Positions 8,759-18,450 of a stretch of DNA of 64,000 nucleotides are shown here, piece after piece. The first letter of the stretch is position 1; the number at the start of each line of letters is the position of its first letter. The position numbers and the translations under genes are program-made. A model generated the notes under the pieces. That model was not told the origin of the DNA, did not search any database, and was given only the letters and a program-made list of their open reading frames with translations. The stretch is taken from assembly GCF_963668475.1 (NCBI RefSeq), contig NZ_OY764544.1, positions 3,286,001 to 3,350,000 of the forward strand, written 5' to 3'. The stretch comes from an uncultured Methanospirillum sp. (GTDB lineage Archaea; Halobacteriota; Methanomicrobia; Methanomicrobiales; Methanospirillaceae).

Positions 8759-11700
8759 TCATGATGGATCAGATCCCGGCACCTGATACCATGGATCAAT
8801 CCGTTTTATCATCTGCAGAGTCTCCCGTGCCTTTTCCAGCTGGTTCATCCTGGAGAGTGCCAGGTAATGATGGTACAGAATAAGGGGGTCCCTGCCAGTA
8901 TTAGCTTTTACCGCCTGTGAACTGAGATCCAGGGCAGTCTCTGGATCATCAATATGACTGAAGTACATTCCTGCACACTGGTCCAGGAAGTAGGAAATTT
9001 TTGAAAACCGGCTCATACCCTGCAGAAAGATTCCAGATCCCTTCTCCTTCTCTCCGGTCAGAACATACACGGCAGCAAGGTTTGTCCGGTATGCAGGCTG
9101 CATCTTCTGTGCATCTGCTGCCTCCCTGAAGGCAGCCCGGGCACCATCATAGTCTCCGAGAAGAGCAGATATGATCCCCTTCCTGTTTTTGATTGAAGAA
9201 TCATCTGCCCCGAGTGAGAGAGCACGGTCGTACCACTCTGATGCCTTCATCAGACGTTCAACCTGTCCGGCAGAGATATCTACGGGCTCCCAGAGATCAA
9301 GGTAGAGGGGACTGGTCCGCCATTTGAGCGGGTTTCCTGTAATTTCTCCGGCATCTTTCGGTGATCCATACCGTAGATCTTCTGCAAGTCTCAAAGCATC
9401 ACCGTACTGAATGCAGAGATCTGCCGATCTTCTCCCGCCTGCGGCTGCCCGTTTCAATGACTCACCTGCGAGTGTGAAAAATCCTAGTGACAGGAGTATC
9501 TTTCCCTGTTTCTCCCATACAAGCAGGTTATCAGGATCCTTCTCCAGGATCTCCCTGATGCAGCGGAGTGCAGGTCCGAACTCCTTTGCAGCGATATGGG
9601 CATCAGCCTTTATCCTGATGGTCCACTGGTCACCTGGTTCGAGTTCAAGTGCCTTGTCAAGGTATTTTATCGCCTCGCGGATCTTTCCGACAATCAGCAG
9701 AAGATAGGCCTTGAGGCGGAATGCTTTGGGATCGGTCGTACCCTGTTCAAGCAGGGGCTTTAGTGACTCTTCTGCCTCGCTGTTCTGTTTGAGTTTGATC
9801 TGACAGCGTGCAATACAGATCCTGACTGTAGAGTCTTCCGGTGAGAGCGTGAGGTACCGCCTGTATGCTTCTGTCGCTTCACTGATTCTTCCGATGGCAA
9901 AGAGTGCATCAGCCTTTTTGATCAGTATCTCCGGGTTATCTGGATTACTGGTAAGCGCTTCGTCGCAGATATCAAGAACCTGGGTATGGTTCTTCTGTGA
10001 ACCGGTGAGCTTCATCAGCCCGTGGAGCAGTCCGGGGTGATCCTTCTCGATTGCAAGCCCTTTTTGGAATGCCTGCCTGGCATCCTCGATACGCCCTGCA
10101 GCCGTATGGAACTCGCCAAGGATCTGCCAGACCTCGGGATCCTGTGACCACTGGACGGTTGGATGGGTGAGGAAGAACTCTGCTTCCTTCACCCGACCCA
10201 TCTTTGACAATGCAATCCCCCGCATCGCATAACCCAGGGCCGGTGGCTCGTGTATCTCGATGAGCCGCTCGGCAACGGAAACCACGAGAGGAAGTGTTTC
10301 TTCATTCTCCAAAGCTGAGAACTGACTCTGCCAGAAACCTGAACTCTCTCTCCAGGGGTCTGATGAGAGAGAGTAGAGGTTCTTCTCATAATCCATCCTC
10401 ATCCGCTTGTAGAGTTTGAACCTGGGCATCCCTTTCTTCCTGCTAAAGAGCAGGCTGATTACCCTGATGTCAGCAGATGCAGCCTTCTTCAGGCAGGGTG
10501 AGACGAACTCGGAGAGTCCTGCATCTTCCGCTGCTGCTGCAAGTGCGACAAGTAGATCGGGCTCAATCGATTCTGACTGAAGAGCATGTCTGCAGGCTGT
10601 CTTTAATTCCTCCTGAACCCGCATTGAGTCGGCATCGTACCCGTGCCTGATGAAGAGATCCCTGATCTCTGCTATTCTGAGGACTGCCTTTGTATCCCAT
10701 TCTTCAGGGATTCCAAGTTCCTCCCGTTCTTTCAGAACGCTAAGAAACTCATATAACTGTCGCTTCTCATCGGTTCCCCGGGGGTTTGATGAGATCCAGG
10801 CAAACATCCGGGAGATCTGCGATACCTCATCAGGGCTTTCTGCGATCTCTGAAAAGGTCCTGTAGATTCGGTTGAGTTCACCTGAAAAGAGCATCGAGAT
10901 GATCCTCTTCTCGCGTTCATCGTTCTGGTGGCTGATGTACCGGTCCAGATATCCTGCAATGCTTGAGACGTCCAGGAGTTTTCCAAGAAATGTGAACGGG
11001 ACAGACGGGTTAAAATGAGCAGCGAGGTAGAGGAGCCGTTCATCCTCGTCAGGGTACTGCTCGGCATACTTCTCGATCTCAACTGCCTGGCCATACTGTT
11101 CTGTCTTCTCAAGCCAGCGATTCAGGTATCCACGTCCGATGTGACGCTTGGCATCTTCCCATGACTCAGGATCGCTGATCAGGGCGTACCAGAGATCCTG
11201 CAGGCTTGCATACTGCTCACCTCTGAACTCATACAGATCTTTATCCCTGCCTGCGGAGAGCTCAACCTCGTAAAAAACCGGGATGTTCTGCCTGCCGGCA
11301 ATCCATGCAGAGACCTCTTTGTATCCCCATCGCCTGCGTGGGTTCCTGGTCAGAAGCCCTTTCAATAGTATCGCGGTCTTATGCGGGATATCTGCCGGAA
11401 TCTGGATTCCTCTCGTCGAGAGGGTGGCAAGAATGACATTATGGTTCATCCCTTCGAAGGGATGTCTGTGCATGATTATCTCAAGTGCCATAACCCCGAG
11501 AGCCCAGTAGTCAGCCTCTTTTCCGACCACGTTGCCGAGCTGTTCTGGTGCCCAGTACATCGGGGTCCCTTTCGTGGTCGTGATCTGCCGTGAGAACTCC
11601 TCCTGCAGAAGAGTAGAGATCCCAAAGTCAATGAGGATCAGGTTCAGCGGTCGCAGGCTTCTGATCAGGATGTTTGAAGGTTTCAGGTCGAGATGGAGGA

Positions 11701-12178
11701 TCCCTGAACTGTGAAGGGATTCAAGCCCTTCAACGATCTCTTCGATGATGGTCCTGAACTGGACCATCCCGATGCTGTGATCCCTGATAAGGTCCTTGAG
11801 CGATCCGTTTCCCGCATACTCCTGGATCTCGTACCACCGTTTGGTAACCTGGTCAAACCCGTGTGAAAAAATTCTTATCAGGTGCCGGGGATTCTGCCGA
11901 GAGATCCCGGCAACTTTTTCGAGAACATCACGTTTCGGCTCTATCCCGAGCCGGTAGTGTTTAAGAACCCCGTATCCTGTATCATTGTGAATGAGCCAGA
12001 TGTCAGCCTCCCCGCCTGCAGCAGGAAACTGTCTGATCAGGCGGTATCCCTGGAATTCACCACTAATCGGCTTTGGCTCGGTATACTCAACGATATTCCG
12101 GGCTCCGGCGTCTCCTCTCCGTGTGTCAGGGATAGTACTCTCTCTGATGGTGGGGGGATCGTCAGGTTGCGGATTCAT
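8759..12178 (-). CDS. Eukaryote-like Ser/Thr protein kinase with TPR array
   Basis: A 1139-residue soluble protein. Residues about 44-300 form a Hanks-type kinase: the VLK lysine at 73, catalytic loop HLDLKPSN (162-169) with Asp164, DFG at 184-186, a TTTKGTPMYWAPEQ activation segment and DYWALGV. The glycine-rich loop is degenerate (AAGGEAD), but the catalytic residues are intact. The rest is helical, with at least a dozen TPR-like repeats from about residue 620 to the end, suggesting a protein-binding scaffold. No membrane segment is seen, unlike bacterial PknB-type receptors. Its ATG overlaps the PP2C stop (ATGA), so kinase and phosphatase are translationally coupled. It very likely phosphorylates targets read by the FHA protein downstream. 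Confidence 0.92.
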   Translation of the reverse strand: MNPQPDDPPTIRESTIPDTRRGDAGARNIVEYTEPKPISGEFQGYRLIRQFPAAGGEADIWLIHNDTGYGVLKHYRLGIEPKRDVLEKVAGISRQNPRHLIRIFSHGFDQVTKRWYEIQEYAGNGSLKDLIRDHSIGMVQFRTIIEEIVEGLESLHSSGILHLDLKPSNILIRSLRPLNLILIDFGISTLLQEEFSRQITTTKGTPMYWAPEQLGNVVGKEADYWALGVMALEIIMHRHPFEGMNHNVILATLSTRGIQIPADIPHKTAILLKGLLTRNPRRRWGYKEVSAWIAGRQNIPVFYEVELSAGRDKDLYEFRGEQYASLQDLWYALISDPESWEDAKRHIGRGYLNRWLEKTEQYGQAVEIEKYAEQYPDEDERLLYLAAHFNPSVPFTFLGKLLDVSSIAGYLDRYISHQNDEREKRIISMLFSGELNRIYRTFSEIAESPDEVSQISRMFAWISSNPRGTDEKRQLYEFLSVLKEREELGIPEEWDTKAVLRIAEIRDLFIRHGYDADSMRVQEELKTACRHALQSESIEPDLLVALAAAAEDAGLSEFVSPCLKKAASADIRVISLLFSRKKGMPRFKLYKRMRMDYEKNLYSLSSDPWRESSGFWQSQFSALENEETLPLVVSVAERLIEIHEPPALGYAMRGIALSKMGRVKEAEFFLTHPTVQWSQDPEVWQILGEFHTAAGRIEDARQAFQKGLAIEKDHPGLLHGLMKLTGSQKNHTQVLDICDEALTSNPDNPEILIKKADALFAIGRISEATEAYRRYLTLSPEDSTVRICIARCQIKLKQNSEAEESLKPLLEQGTTDPKAFRLKAYLLLIVGKIREAIKYLDKALELEPGDQWTIRIKADAHIAAKEFGPALRCIREILEKDPDNLLVWEKQGKILLSLGFFTLAGESLKRAAAGGRRSADLCIQYGDALRLAEDLRYGSPKDAGEITGNPLKWRTSPLYLDLWEPVDISAGQVERLMKASEWYDRALSLGADDSSIKNRKGIISALLGDYDGARAAFREAADAQKMQPAYRTNLAAVYVLTGEKEKGSGIFLQGMSRFSKISYFLDQCAGMYFSHIDDPETALDLSSQAVKANTGRDPLILYHHYLALSRMNQLEKARETLQMIKRIDPWYQVPGSDPS

Positions 12179-12984
12179 ACCGGTGATATCTGAATGAGAA
12201 TTGCAGAGATGTTATCTGATGCCTTCCTGGCAACTGCTGCTCCCATGAGCTTCTCACAGAACTCATTCCCTTTGAACCGCTGGTAGATGAGTTCAAGTTC
12301 ATCATGCGAAAAGCACCCCCATACACCGTCACAACAGATAAAGAAGATGTCAGAATCTTTGACCTGAATTTCTGTGGTGAAGAGTTTAATCGAGTCCGGG
12401 TTTCCATCACCAGACACTGAGGAGGTGACCACGTTTCTCTTCGGATGAAACCTCATCTCCTCCTCGGTGATGATGCCCTCCTCATACAGGCTCTGAACAA
12501 CCGAGTGGTCCCTGGTTATCTGCTCGAAGTAGGTACCATTGATCCTGTATACCCTGCAGTCTCCTGCGTTAAACACGATGGCTGAGTCACCCCTGATGCA
12601 GATCCCGGCAAGGGTGCATCCCAGGTCAGCTGCCTCCGGATGCTCCTGCACATACTGCTCCAGGGCCTCTTTTCCCTCAAAAATGGCTGATGAAAGCGAA
12701 TCAGCGTCTGTGATCAGGGTTGCGTTATCCCTGAGTGCTGAAAGGACAAGGTTGCTTGCCACCTCTCCCTTCTCTGCTCCTCCGATTCCGTCTGCAACAC
12801 AGCAGGTGATGTCGGGTCCTACAGTCTGGTGAGAGAGTGGTTTCTCCATCGATCTGTCTGATATGAGTAAACCATCAAGGAGGAGACTGTCCTCGTTGTT
12901 GGATCTCATCCCCCCGTTGTTGGTGAAAAAAGAGAGATCGATCCTGTTGTACTTCGCTGGTTTACCATTCCGCTCTGACATCAT
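12175..12984 (-). CDS. PP2C-family (PPM) Ser/Thr protein phosphatase
   Basis: About 269 residues from ATG 12984, which has AGGTGG about six bases upstream; the GTG at 12990 lies inside that ribosome site and is less likely. All PPM metal-binding motifs are visible: RSNNED, VADGIGG, GCTLAG, NAGDCRVY, CCDGVWG and the terminal DNIS. The protein is soluble and of the short bacterial PstP/Stp type. It is the first gene of an operon with a Ser/Thr kinase, an FHA protein and a QueG-like protein, and should reverse the kinase's phosphorylation. An upstream gap of 115 bases holds the promoter, not precisely located. Confidence 0.93.
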   Translation of the reverse strand: MMSERNGKPAKYNRIDLSFFTNNGGMRSNNEDSLLLDGLLISDRSMEKPLSHQTVGPDITCCVADGIGGAEKGEVASNLVLSALRDNATLITDADSLSSAIFEGKEALEQYVQEHPEAADLGCTLAGICIRGDSAIVFNAGDCRVYRINGTYFEQITRDHSVVQSLYEEGIITEEEMRFHPKRNVVTSSVSGDGNPDSIKLFTTEIQVKDSDIFFICCDGVWGCFSHDELELIYQRFKGNEFCEKLMGAAVARKASDNISAILIQISPV

Positions 12985-13099
12985 CCCCACCTACCTGTGA
13001 ACATTCGCACTAGACCCTGTAGCAGTACAGATATCTATTGCTTGACGTATTGCATGGCAGAGGCATAAAGGTATCAAGGGGTGATGATCCTATTCAGAG

Positions 13100-14923
13100 T
13101 CAGTTTTGACCTGAACCCCGGTTTCTGTATAAAACAGCATCACCGTTATCGTACATTCTGACCGACTGATCATCCATCATCTGACGTTCACCGGCGGTTA
13201 CCGGATGGGGTACCTGAGTGATCCACTCAACAAAATTTGCATATGTGTCCATCCGTGAGGTGAGCAGCCAGTACTCATACCTGGAATTGGGTGATGGTCT
13301 CTCTACCGGTTCTTTTACACTGCTTCCCTGGGTATTCAGCCACCGTGCAACAGAGAATGCGTACCTGTCTGATGTCAGGATTCCGTTTGTCTTCTCGTTT
13401 CCAAACCATTCGACGGCCTGAATCTCTGTTTCAGGATGAGATATCACCAGGCTCCGGTTGTCATACCAGATAGTCCCCTTCTCAAACGACGTTCCCATCA
13501 TGACGATGGATGGAAAGGTTGTAGTGAGCATGAAGAGGAAGATGATGGTAACCCCGAGTTGCCACTGCCTGTCTGTGCGGAATAACCTGATGATTCCTGC
13601 TCCTGCCATCAGGGCAACAGGAGGCCAGAGATATCCCAGAAACCTGAGTGGATCGATCTGGCTGTTCCACAGGAGTTCAATTCCCGGTATGGCCCGTGTG
13701 AGACCGATACCCAGCAGTATCAGGGGAACGGCAGCAAAAAGCAGAAGAGGAAAACGCTTTGATGTAAGAAACTCCGGTACTCCTATGAGGGCCAGTATCA
13801 GAATGAGGACACCTGCAAAAATCATCGGAACCGGGTATCTGACCGCAAGAAATGAGTATCCTGCAAGGGATGTGACCAGAAGAACCACTCCTCCGATCGC
13901 GATAAAAAAACCTCCCACCTGGAGGATCCATACCCGTTTTGATATCCAGTGCATCAGATATCGAAGTGGTCTTGTTACTCCCGGGCAGATGGACGGGAGG
14001 TATGCAAAGCAGATAAAAAGCAGAAATAAGCCGATGACCTGAACAATCCCCGGTATGCTGTGGAAGGGTGTAATCTTGTTTATGTCATCAATAAAGGAGA
14101 TGTATATGAAACTGAGCCTGTATCTCCACCATGTCAGCATAAACAGAAGTGAAAAACCAAGGATCAGGCAGATGATCCCTGCCTCTCTCTTAATTCTGGC
14201 ATCTGATCTGAAGAGGTAGATCTCTGCCAGGGTCATAACCGGGAATATAACCGAGAACATGAACGCAGACTGGTGATGGGCAAGGATGAGCCCTGATATC
14301 ATGCAGAACGAGAGCAATATGTCTGACACCCGTCCGGTTCTCACTGCCCGGTGGGAAAAGTATATTGATAAAAGGAAGAACGGGATTCCAAGCGCCTCTC
14401 TGACGCCCTGCGACGCCCAGTGCAGGTAAGGAATGCTTGAGAGGTAGATGAGTGAGGCTGTAAGTGCAGTTGTCCGATCAGTGTATTCGCGGCCTATGAA
14501 GTACAGGATTGAGACCGAGAGTGATCCTACAAGGGGTACAATCATCTTCTGTGCAAGCATAGGCTGGATGGATAAAAACCCGGAAAATGCTGATACTATT
14601 ACCGGGAAGACCGGCTGCTGAAGACGATATCCTGCAGTTGCAGTCGATCCCTGAACAATCACCTCCCATACCGATTCATAATCCTGCCAGGGATCACCCC
14701 AGGTTAGGTACGGAAATCTGAACACAAGGACGAGGGTTGTCGTTGCTGCAACTGCGACAAGGCAGAACCCCGGCCTCTGGCTGTTTGTGCAGAACCAGAC
14801 CGCCAGTCCGAAGAAGATCAGAGATATCGGAGCAAGAGATGGATATGCCCGTGAGAGGAGCAGGATAAGTGCTGCTGCTATGCAACTTGCAAAGCAGAGG
14901 AGAAGAGTAGTTCTGTCGTTCAT
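13100..14923 (-). CDS. Polytopic membrane protein, GT-C glycosyltransferase-like
   Basis: A 607-residue membrane protein with about 12-14 hydrophobic helices and a soluble C-terminal tail. An acidic loop after the second or third helix (WGDPWQDYESVWE) and a later ASQGVREALGIPFF segment resemble the layout of dolichyl-phosphate-sugar-dependent GT-C enzymes, but I do not see a family-defining motif, so the enzymatic role is an inference. It overlaps the upstream DUF1616 gene by four bases (ATGA), so the two are co-translated. DUF1616 proteins and GT-C-like proteins frequently sit in archaeal cell-surface glycan clusters; that context supports a role in surface glycosylation. Confidence 0.6.
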   Translation of the reverse strand: MNDRTTLLLCFASCIAAALILLLSRAYPSLAPISLIFFGLAVWFCTNSQRPGFCLVAVAATTTLVLVFRFPYLTWGDPWQDYESVWEVIVQGSTATAGYRLQQPVFPVIVSAFSGFLSIQPMLAQKMIVPLVGSLSVSILYFIGREYTDRTTALTASLIYLSSIPYLHWASQGVREALGIPFFLLSIYFSHRAVRTGRVSDILLSFCMISGLILAHHQSAFMFSVIFPVMTLAEIYLFRSDARIKREAGIICLILGFSLLFMLTWWRYRLSFIYISFIDDINKITPFHSIPGIVQVIGLFLLFICFAYLPSICPGVTRPLRYLMHWISKRVWILQVGGFFIAIGGVVLLVTSLAGYSFLAVRYPVPMIFAGVLILILALIGVPEFLTSKRFPLLLFAAVPLILLGIGLTRAIPGIELLWNSQIDPLRFLGYLWPPVALMAGAGIIRLFRTDRQWQLGVTIIFLFMLTTTFPSIVMMGTSFEKGTIWYDNRSLVISHPETEIQAVEWFGNEKTNGILTSDRYAFSVARWLNTQGSSVKEPVERPSPNSRYEYWLLTSRMDTYANFVEWITQVPHPVTAGERQMMDDQSVRMYDNGDAVLYRNRGSGQN

Positions 14924-15807
14924 AGTATTCTGATACCTTCTGACACACTCCGGTACGGGGTTGTATTCTGGTTATCTCCCCTGAAGAGATCGTACCTGAT
15001 CCTGACTGTTTCACCCGGAGTTCCCGAAACCTGATCGATGGTGACCGGGAACTCTGCCTTCTCCCCTTCTGCCAGCCCAAGTGTTCTCGAATTCACAGTC
15101 CTGTTCTGTACAGATGTCGTCAGGATAAATGTGGTATTTCCTCTCTCCTGGCTGTGAATCCCGATGATGCTGGTGAGTTTTTCTCCTGTATGAACTGATG
15201 ACGGGTAATTCTCTGCTGTCCCGTTTGCATTGAACAGCCATACCTCCGTGACCTCTCTGGGCTCTGTGGCTGATAAAATCCATGCTGCTGCACCACAAAA
15301 CAGAAGTATTAACGCAGCCGCTGCAAGGATGGGCGGTATCCGGCTCTTCAAACCAGACCCCGCTTCGATGAAGAACTCGGGTATCGTCGTCCTGTCTGAC
15401 CGTGAGAAGACCACGATAAGGGCCATTAGCACAAAAAACGTAGAGTAAAGCAGGATAATTGATGTGAAGAACGGAGTTACCTGCGGCACAGGTGAATCAG
15501 AGAATGCATCTTTTCCTGAGAATTCACAGGCCAGGGCACTGAGCGTGAGAAAGGTTATGCTGCTGAGGATGCTTCCGATCACCGTCACAACCCTCTCGCC
15601 CGAGGCAGTGTATGGAAACAGGATCGTCATCACTGCGTACCCTGAAAGCCAGAACCCGCAGAGTAATCCCGCGACCGGAGCAGCCGGATACAGGACAGGG
15701 GTGATGATCCCAAGAAGACCGAGAAGGCATATGATCATGCCTGAAAACAGGATGAGTTCAGGAATTCTGAAGAGAGAATCAGTTCTGAACGTCTCCGTAT
15801 TGATCAT
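14920..15807 (-). CDS. DUF1616 membrane protein
   Basis: A 295-residue protein with about four or five hydrophobic segments in the first 180 residues, then an extracytoplasmic domain of about 110 residues with several N-glycosylation sequons. The outer part (EVWLFNANGTAENYPSS, TVNSRTLGLAEGEKAEFPV, RIRYDLFRG) is characteristic of the archaeal DUF1616 family, of unknown function. Its stop overlaps the start of the GT-C-like gene. The pair probably forms a two-gene surface-biogenesis unit. Confidence 0.75.
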   Translation of the reverse strand: MINTETFRTDSLFRIPELILFSGMIICLLGLLGIITPVLYPAAPVAGLLCGFWLSGYAVMTILFPYTASGERVVTVIGSILSSITFLTLSALACEFSGKDAFSDSPVPQVTPFFTSIILLYSTFFVLMALIVVFSRSDRTTIPEFFIEAGSGLKSRIPPILAAAALILLFCGAAAWILSATEPREVTEVWLFNANGTAENYPSSVHTGEKLTSIIGIHSQERGNTTFILTTSVQNRTVNSRTLGLAEGEKAEFPVTIDQVSGTPGETVRIRYDLFRGDNQNTTPYRSVSEGIRIL

Positions 15808-15924
15808 TGTCGGTATGGTATATGCTTGAAAACGGTTTAAACATAAAGAATTCTTACAGACCTGAAAAGAATTACAGCCCTCCCTTTAGGGCTTCTTAAT
15901 AATTGGAACATGAAGAAAAGTTCC

Positions 15925-17430
15925 TTATCCAAGGAACTTTCTGATGTGTCCTGCCTGCAGGATGAGATCGGTGAAACTCTCCATCTGGCACGCAGCAAGC
16001 CCTTTCTCTATCCTGCGTGCGATCTCCTGGTGCTCTGGGTCAGGTCTTATCGGAACGATCTCTTCTACAGCCTGGGCGACTCCCTGTGGGAGGAATACCG
16101 AGTCCGGGTTGAGGAATCGTACCGCATCAGCCATATCTGACTCGAAATTGACATACGTACTCTTCAGAAATGCGATATCATCGGGTGTGAGTGCATTCAT
16201 GCCAAGGATCTCAGGTGGTATCCCAATCGAGTACAGGGCAGCAGTCACGGTGATGGCACGGGGCAGTGATACCTCGCCCATACTTCGTGAGTACCCGAAG
16301 AGCCCTATATGCAGTTTTCTCTTCCGCCGACCGGGAATGTGTCCTGCTATCCGGTTGATCATCGGTGCAAGTGCAATGATCTGCTTCTGGTACTCTGCCG
16401 AGTACCGGTCAAGGAGTATGAGTGACTCTTCCTCATCGATATATGTTGCAGGTTCAATGCTTCGCTCCTCCAGGAACCTGATACCTTCTGCTGCTTCGCT
16501 CAGTGGGTAGTCATACTTGAATGCAGACTGTATGGTGAAGGTGTAGGCTCCGGGGTACTCCTGCACAACCCGCTGTACCGTGTCTGGTCTCAGGTTTCCC
16601 CTGAACGGTGCCGATCCTGCACCGATAATCGGACAGATCGGAACCCCGGTCTCGTCAGATAGTTTAGACAGATTCCAGAGTGCTATTTTGTTCAGCAGGA
16701 TTGCTCCAATCTGGCCATAGTTGACAGCGGGATCAGAACGTGCCAAAAACACACGTTGGTACGGGAGATTTTTGTCCTGCATGTATCTTCTGACGATAGA
16801 AGCAGCATTGAGCATCCCGTCCCTGTCTTCAAAGAGCGGGATGACATTGATCCGGTCAGGATGAAATGAGCCTATCCAGTCTGCAATGGTGCTGTCCCTT
16901 CCGCCAAGCCGCTGATGCTGCTGCCCGACCACGAAATCCCGGTAATACTGGTATATGTTGTCGATCGATGAATACGAGGTGGTCATCGGGAGGATGACCT
17001 CGAAGATCGGTGGTGTCTCATCCCCGTAGAAGAGGGATGCAATGTCGTAGGATCTTGGGATTGACCCGAGTGTCTCAAGCAGGATCTTCGCCTCTGCCCG
17101 TTCGAACTCGGGGTTCGGAACTCTCAGGGTAAGGAGCCTGCTCTTTCCGAGCTGGTTTTTGTGGAAGTACTCAGGGTAACGAGAGAGGAGTTTTTTGACA
17201 ACAAAGTTGTCGACCTCCTTTCCTTCACAATCCCACATCTGCTCGCGACAGCCGAGGTGGGAGAAGATGTAAAACGCCTCCCGGACCTCATCTTCACCGC
17301 TCAGTTCCGGGTTAGCTGCAAAGAACGGGGTGGTGACGTTGTCGGGATGCTGCGTGCTCATCGTTCGCGGAATGTCATGAGTCAGATTAGTCTGATGATT
17401 ACTGGTAGTGGTTTTGGTAGTTCCCGTCAT
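15925..17430 (-). CDS. ppcA: Phosphoenolpyruvate carboxylase, archaeal type
   Basis: A 501-residue enzyme of the compact archaeal PEP carboxylase family, about half the length of the bacterial/plant enzyme. It converts PEP and bicarbonate to oxaloacetate, feeding the partial reductive TCA route and aspartate synthesis in methanogens. The conserved N-terminal IPRTMSTQHPDN is present, along with GGRDSTIADWIGSFHPDR-type core sequence, FLARSDPAVNYG and IIGAGSAPFRGN. I kept the ATG at 17430, since the conserved IPRTM block lies 20 residues into it and GGGGG stands just upstream. It stands alone between the DUF1616 gene and the V4R regulator. Confidence 0.95.
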   Translation of the reverse strand: MTGTTKTTTSNHQTNLTHDIPRTMSTQHPDNVTTPFFAANPELSGEDEVREAFYIFSHLGCREQMWDCEGKEVDNFVVKKLLSRYPEYFHKNQLGKSRLLTLRVPNPEFERAEAKILLETLGSIPRSYDIASLFYGDETPPIFEVILPMTTSYSSIDNIYQYYRDFVVGQQHQRLGGRDSTIADWIGSFHPDRINVIPLFEDRDGMLNAASIVRRYMQDKNLPYQRVFLARSDPAVNYGQIGAILLNKIALWNLSKLSDETGVPICPIIGAGSAPFRGNLRPDTVQRVVQEYPGAYTFTIQSAFKYDYPLSEAAEGIRFLEERSIEPATYIDEEESLILLDRYSAEYQKQIIALAPMINRIAGHIPGRRKRKLHIGLFGYSRSMGEVSLPRAITVTAALYSIGIPPEILGMNALTPDDIAFLKSTYVNFESDMADAVRFLNPDSVFLPQGVAQAVEEIVPIRPDPEHQEIARRIEKGLAACQMESFTDLILQAGHIRKFLG

Positions 17431-17513
17431 AATGGACCCCCAATAAACGCCATGAAGCCCGGCAAATTTTAGAAAAGAGCAGCAGAACAGATGATCTGCA
17501 GAAAGAATACGGT

Positions 17514-18410
17514 TTATTGTACCCCTTCAGGGGTAATAACACTTCCCAAATTTTCCATCTGTTCATGGACATTATCCTCCTGCCCTGGCTGTTCACGCCT
17601 GGTTATGAGAAAGGTGCAGTGATCAAAACCTGAGGAGTAGCATTCCACCTCGACAACCTCGGGTCTGTCCTGGAACTCTTCAGAGAAGATGGATGAGAGA
17701 ACACCGATGTCAAAGGCACATGATCCATGCCCGGTCACAGGCAGGTCCTGGCATTCAAAACAGCCTTCAACCTTCAGGGTGAGCGGTTCATCAGAGATGA
17801 GGGTTATTTTTCCAAGACCGTATGATTGCCAGAACGCATCCATCTTCCCGACTTTTCCGGCAATTGTCTGATCAGCAACCAGCGGGGCAAGTGCTCTTCC
17901 GATCCGCTTCCCTGACCTGTGGAGGATAGGATCGATATTCATTCCAAGGTTCATCGCCTCTGTTCTGAAGACCCGAAGCGTGTAACTGAAGAAGGATGCG
18001 ATGTCTCCTTCGGTGAAGGGTAGTGTGCCCTCCTCTTCATGGATGTGTCTCTGGGCTGTCTTGCGATCTGTGTTCGTGAGCCGTCCGATGGGCTCTGATA
18101 TCATGGAGAGGAGTCTTCTCCGGTGGTCATCGGGATCAGGTCGCGACCTGATGAGGCCTGCGGTCTCAAGGTCACGAAGGTGCACTGATATCGTTGATTT
18201 CGCTTTGCCTGTTCGTGAGACGATCTCATCGAACGAGATCTCACCCTCTGAAATTATTCTGATAATACGCCGCTTGATCAGGCTGTCTATCGCGACAACA
18301 CTCGTCTTTGTTGAGTAGAGGGTGACCTCACCCTCAGGTTCATGGTTCTCAATGACACCAGCCAGGTTCACATACAGATATTTGATCGCAACCTTTATAC
18401 TCGTTCGCAT
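17514..18410 (-). CDS. ArsR-like transcriptional regulator with V4R sensor domain
   Basis: About 298 residues from ATG 18410; a longer start at 18470 would overlap fprA, and a GTG at 18371 is also possible. A winged-helix domain lies near residues 35-100 (IIRIISEGEISFDEIVSRTG, STISVHLRDLETAGLI). The C-terminal half is a V4R (4-vinyl-reductase-like) ligand domain with CFECQDLP and EVVEVECYSSGFDHCTF; its cysteines suggest binding of a metal, cofactor or small hydrophobic ligand. It is divergent from fprA with only about 40 bases between, where tandem repeats sit. It probably controls fprA and itself; the sensed signal is unknown. Confidence 0.82.
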   Translation of the reverse strand: MRTSIKVAIKYLYVNLAGVIENHEPEGEVTLYSTKTSVVAIDSLIKRRIIRIISEGEISFDEIVSRTGKAKSTISVHLRDLETAGLIRSRPDPDDHRRRLLSMISEPIGRLTNTDRKTAQRHIHEEEGTLPFTEGDIASFFSYTLRVFRTEAMNLGMNIDPILHRSGKRIGRALAPLVADQTIAGKVGKMDAFWQSYGLGKITLISDEPLTLKVEGCFECQDLPVTGHGSCAFDIGVLSSIFSEEFQDRPEVVEVECYSSGFDHCTFLITRREQPGQEDNVHEQMENLGSVITPEGVQ

Positions 18411-18442
18411 GTAATAGAATGTTCGCAGTAATACGAATGGAG
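18394..18442 (+). promoter_or_regulatory. fprA promoter with tandem operator-like repeats
   Basis: TTTATAC at 18394-18400 is a TATA-like box that would start transcription near 18422. Just downstream are two near-identical 18-base units, 18403-18420 (GTTCGCATGTAATAGAAT) and 18421-18438 (GTTCGCAGTAATACGAAT), then the ribosome site GGAG at 18439-18442, eight bases before the fprA ATG. Repeats between TATA and start codon are well placed for repression by the divergent V4R regulator. Confidence 0.55.
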
Positions 18443-18450
18443 AATCAATC

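Noticed and set aside
13458..14042. Plus-strand 194-codon frame inside the GT-C-like gene
   Set aside because: A long antisense shadow; the minus-strand frame has clear membrane helices and operon overlap with DUF1616.
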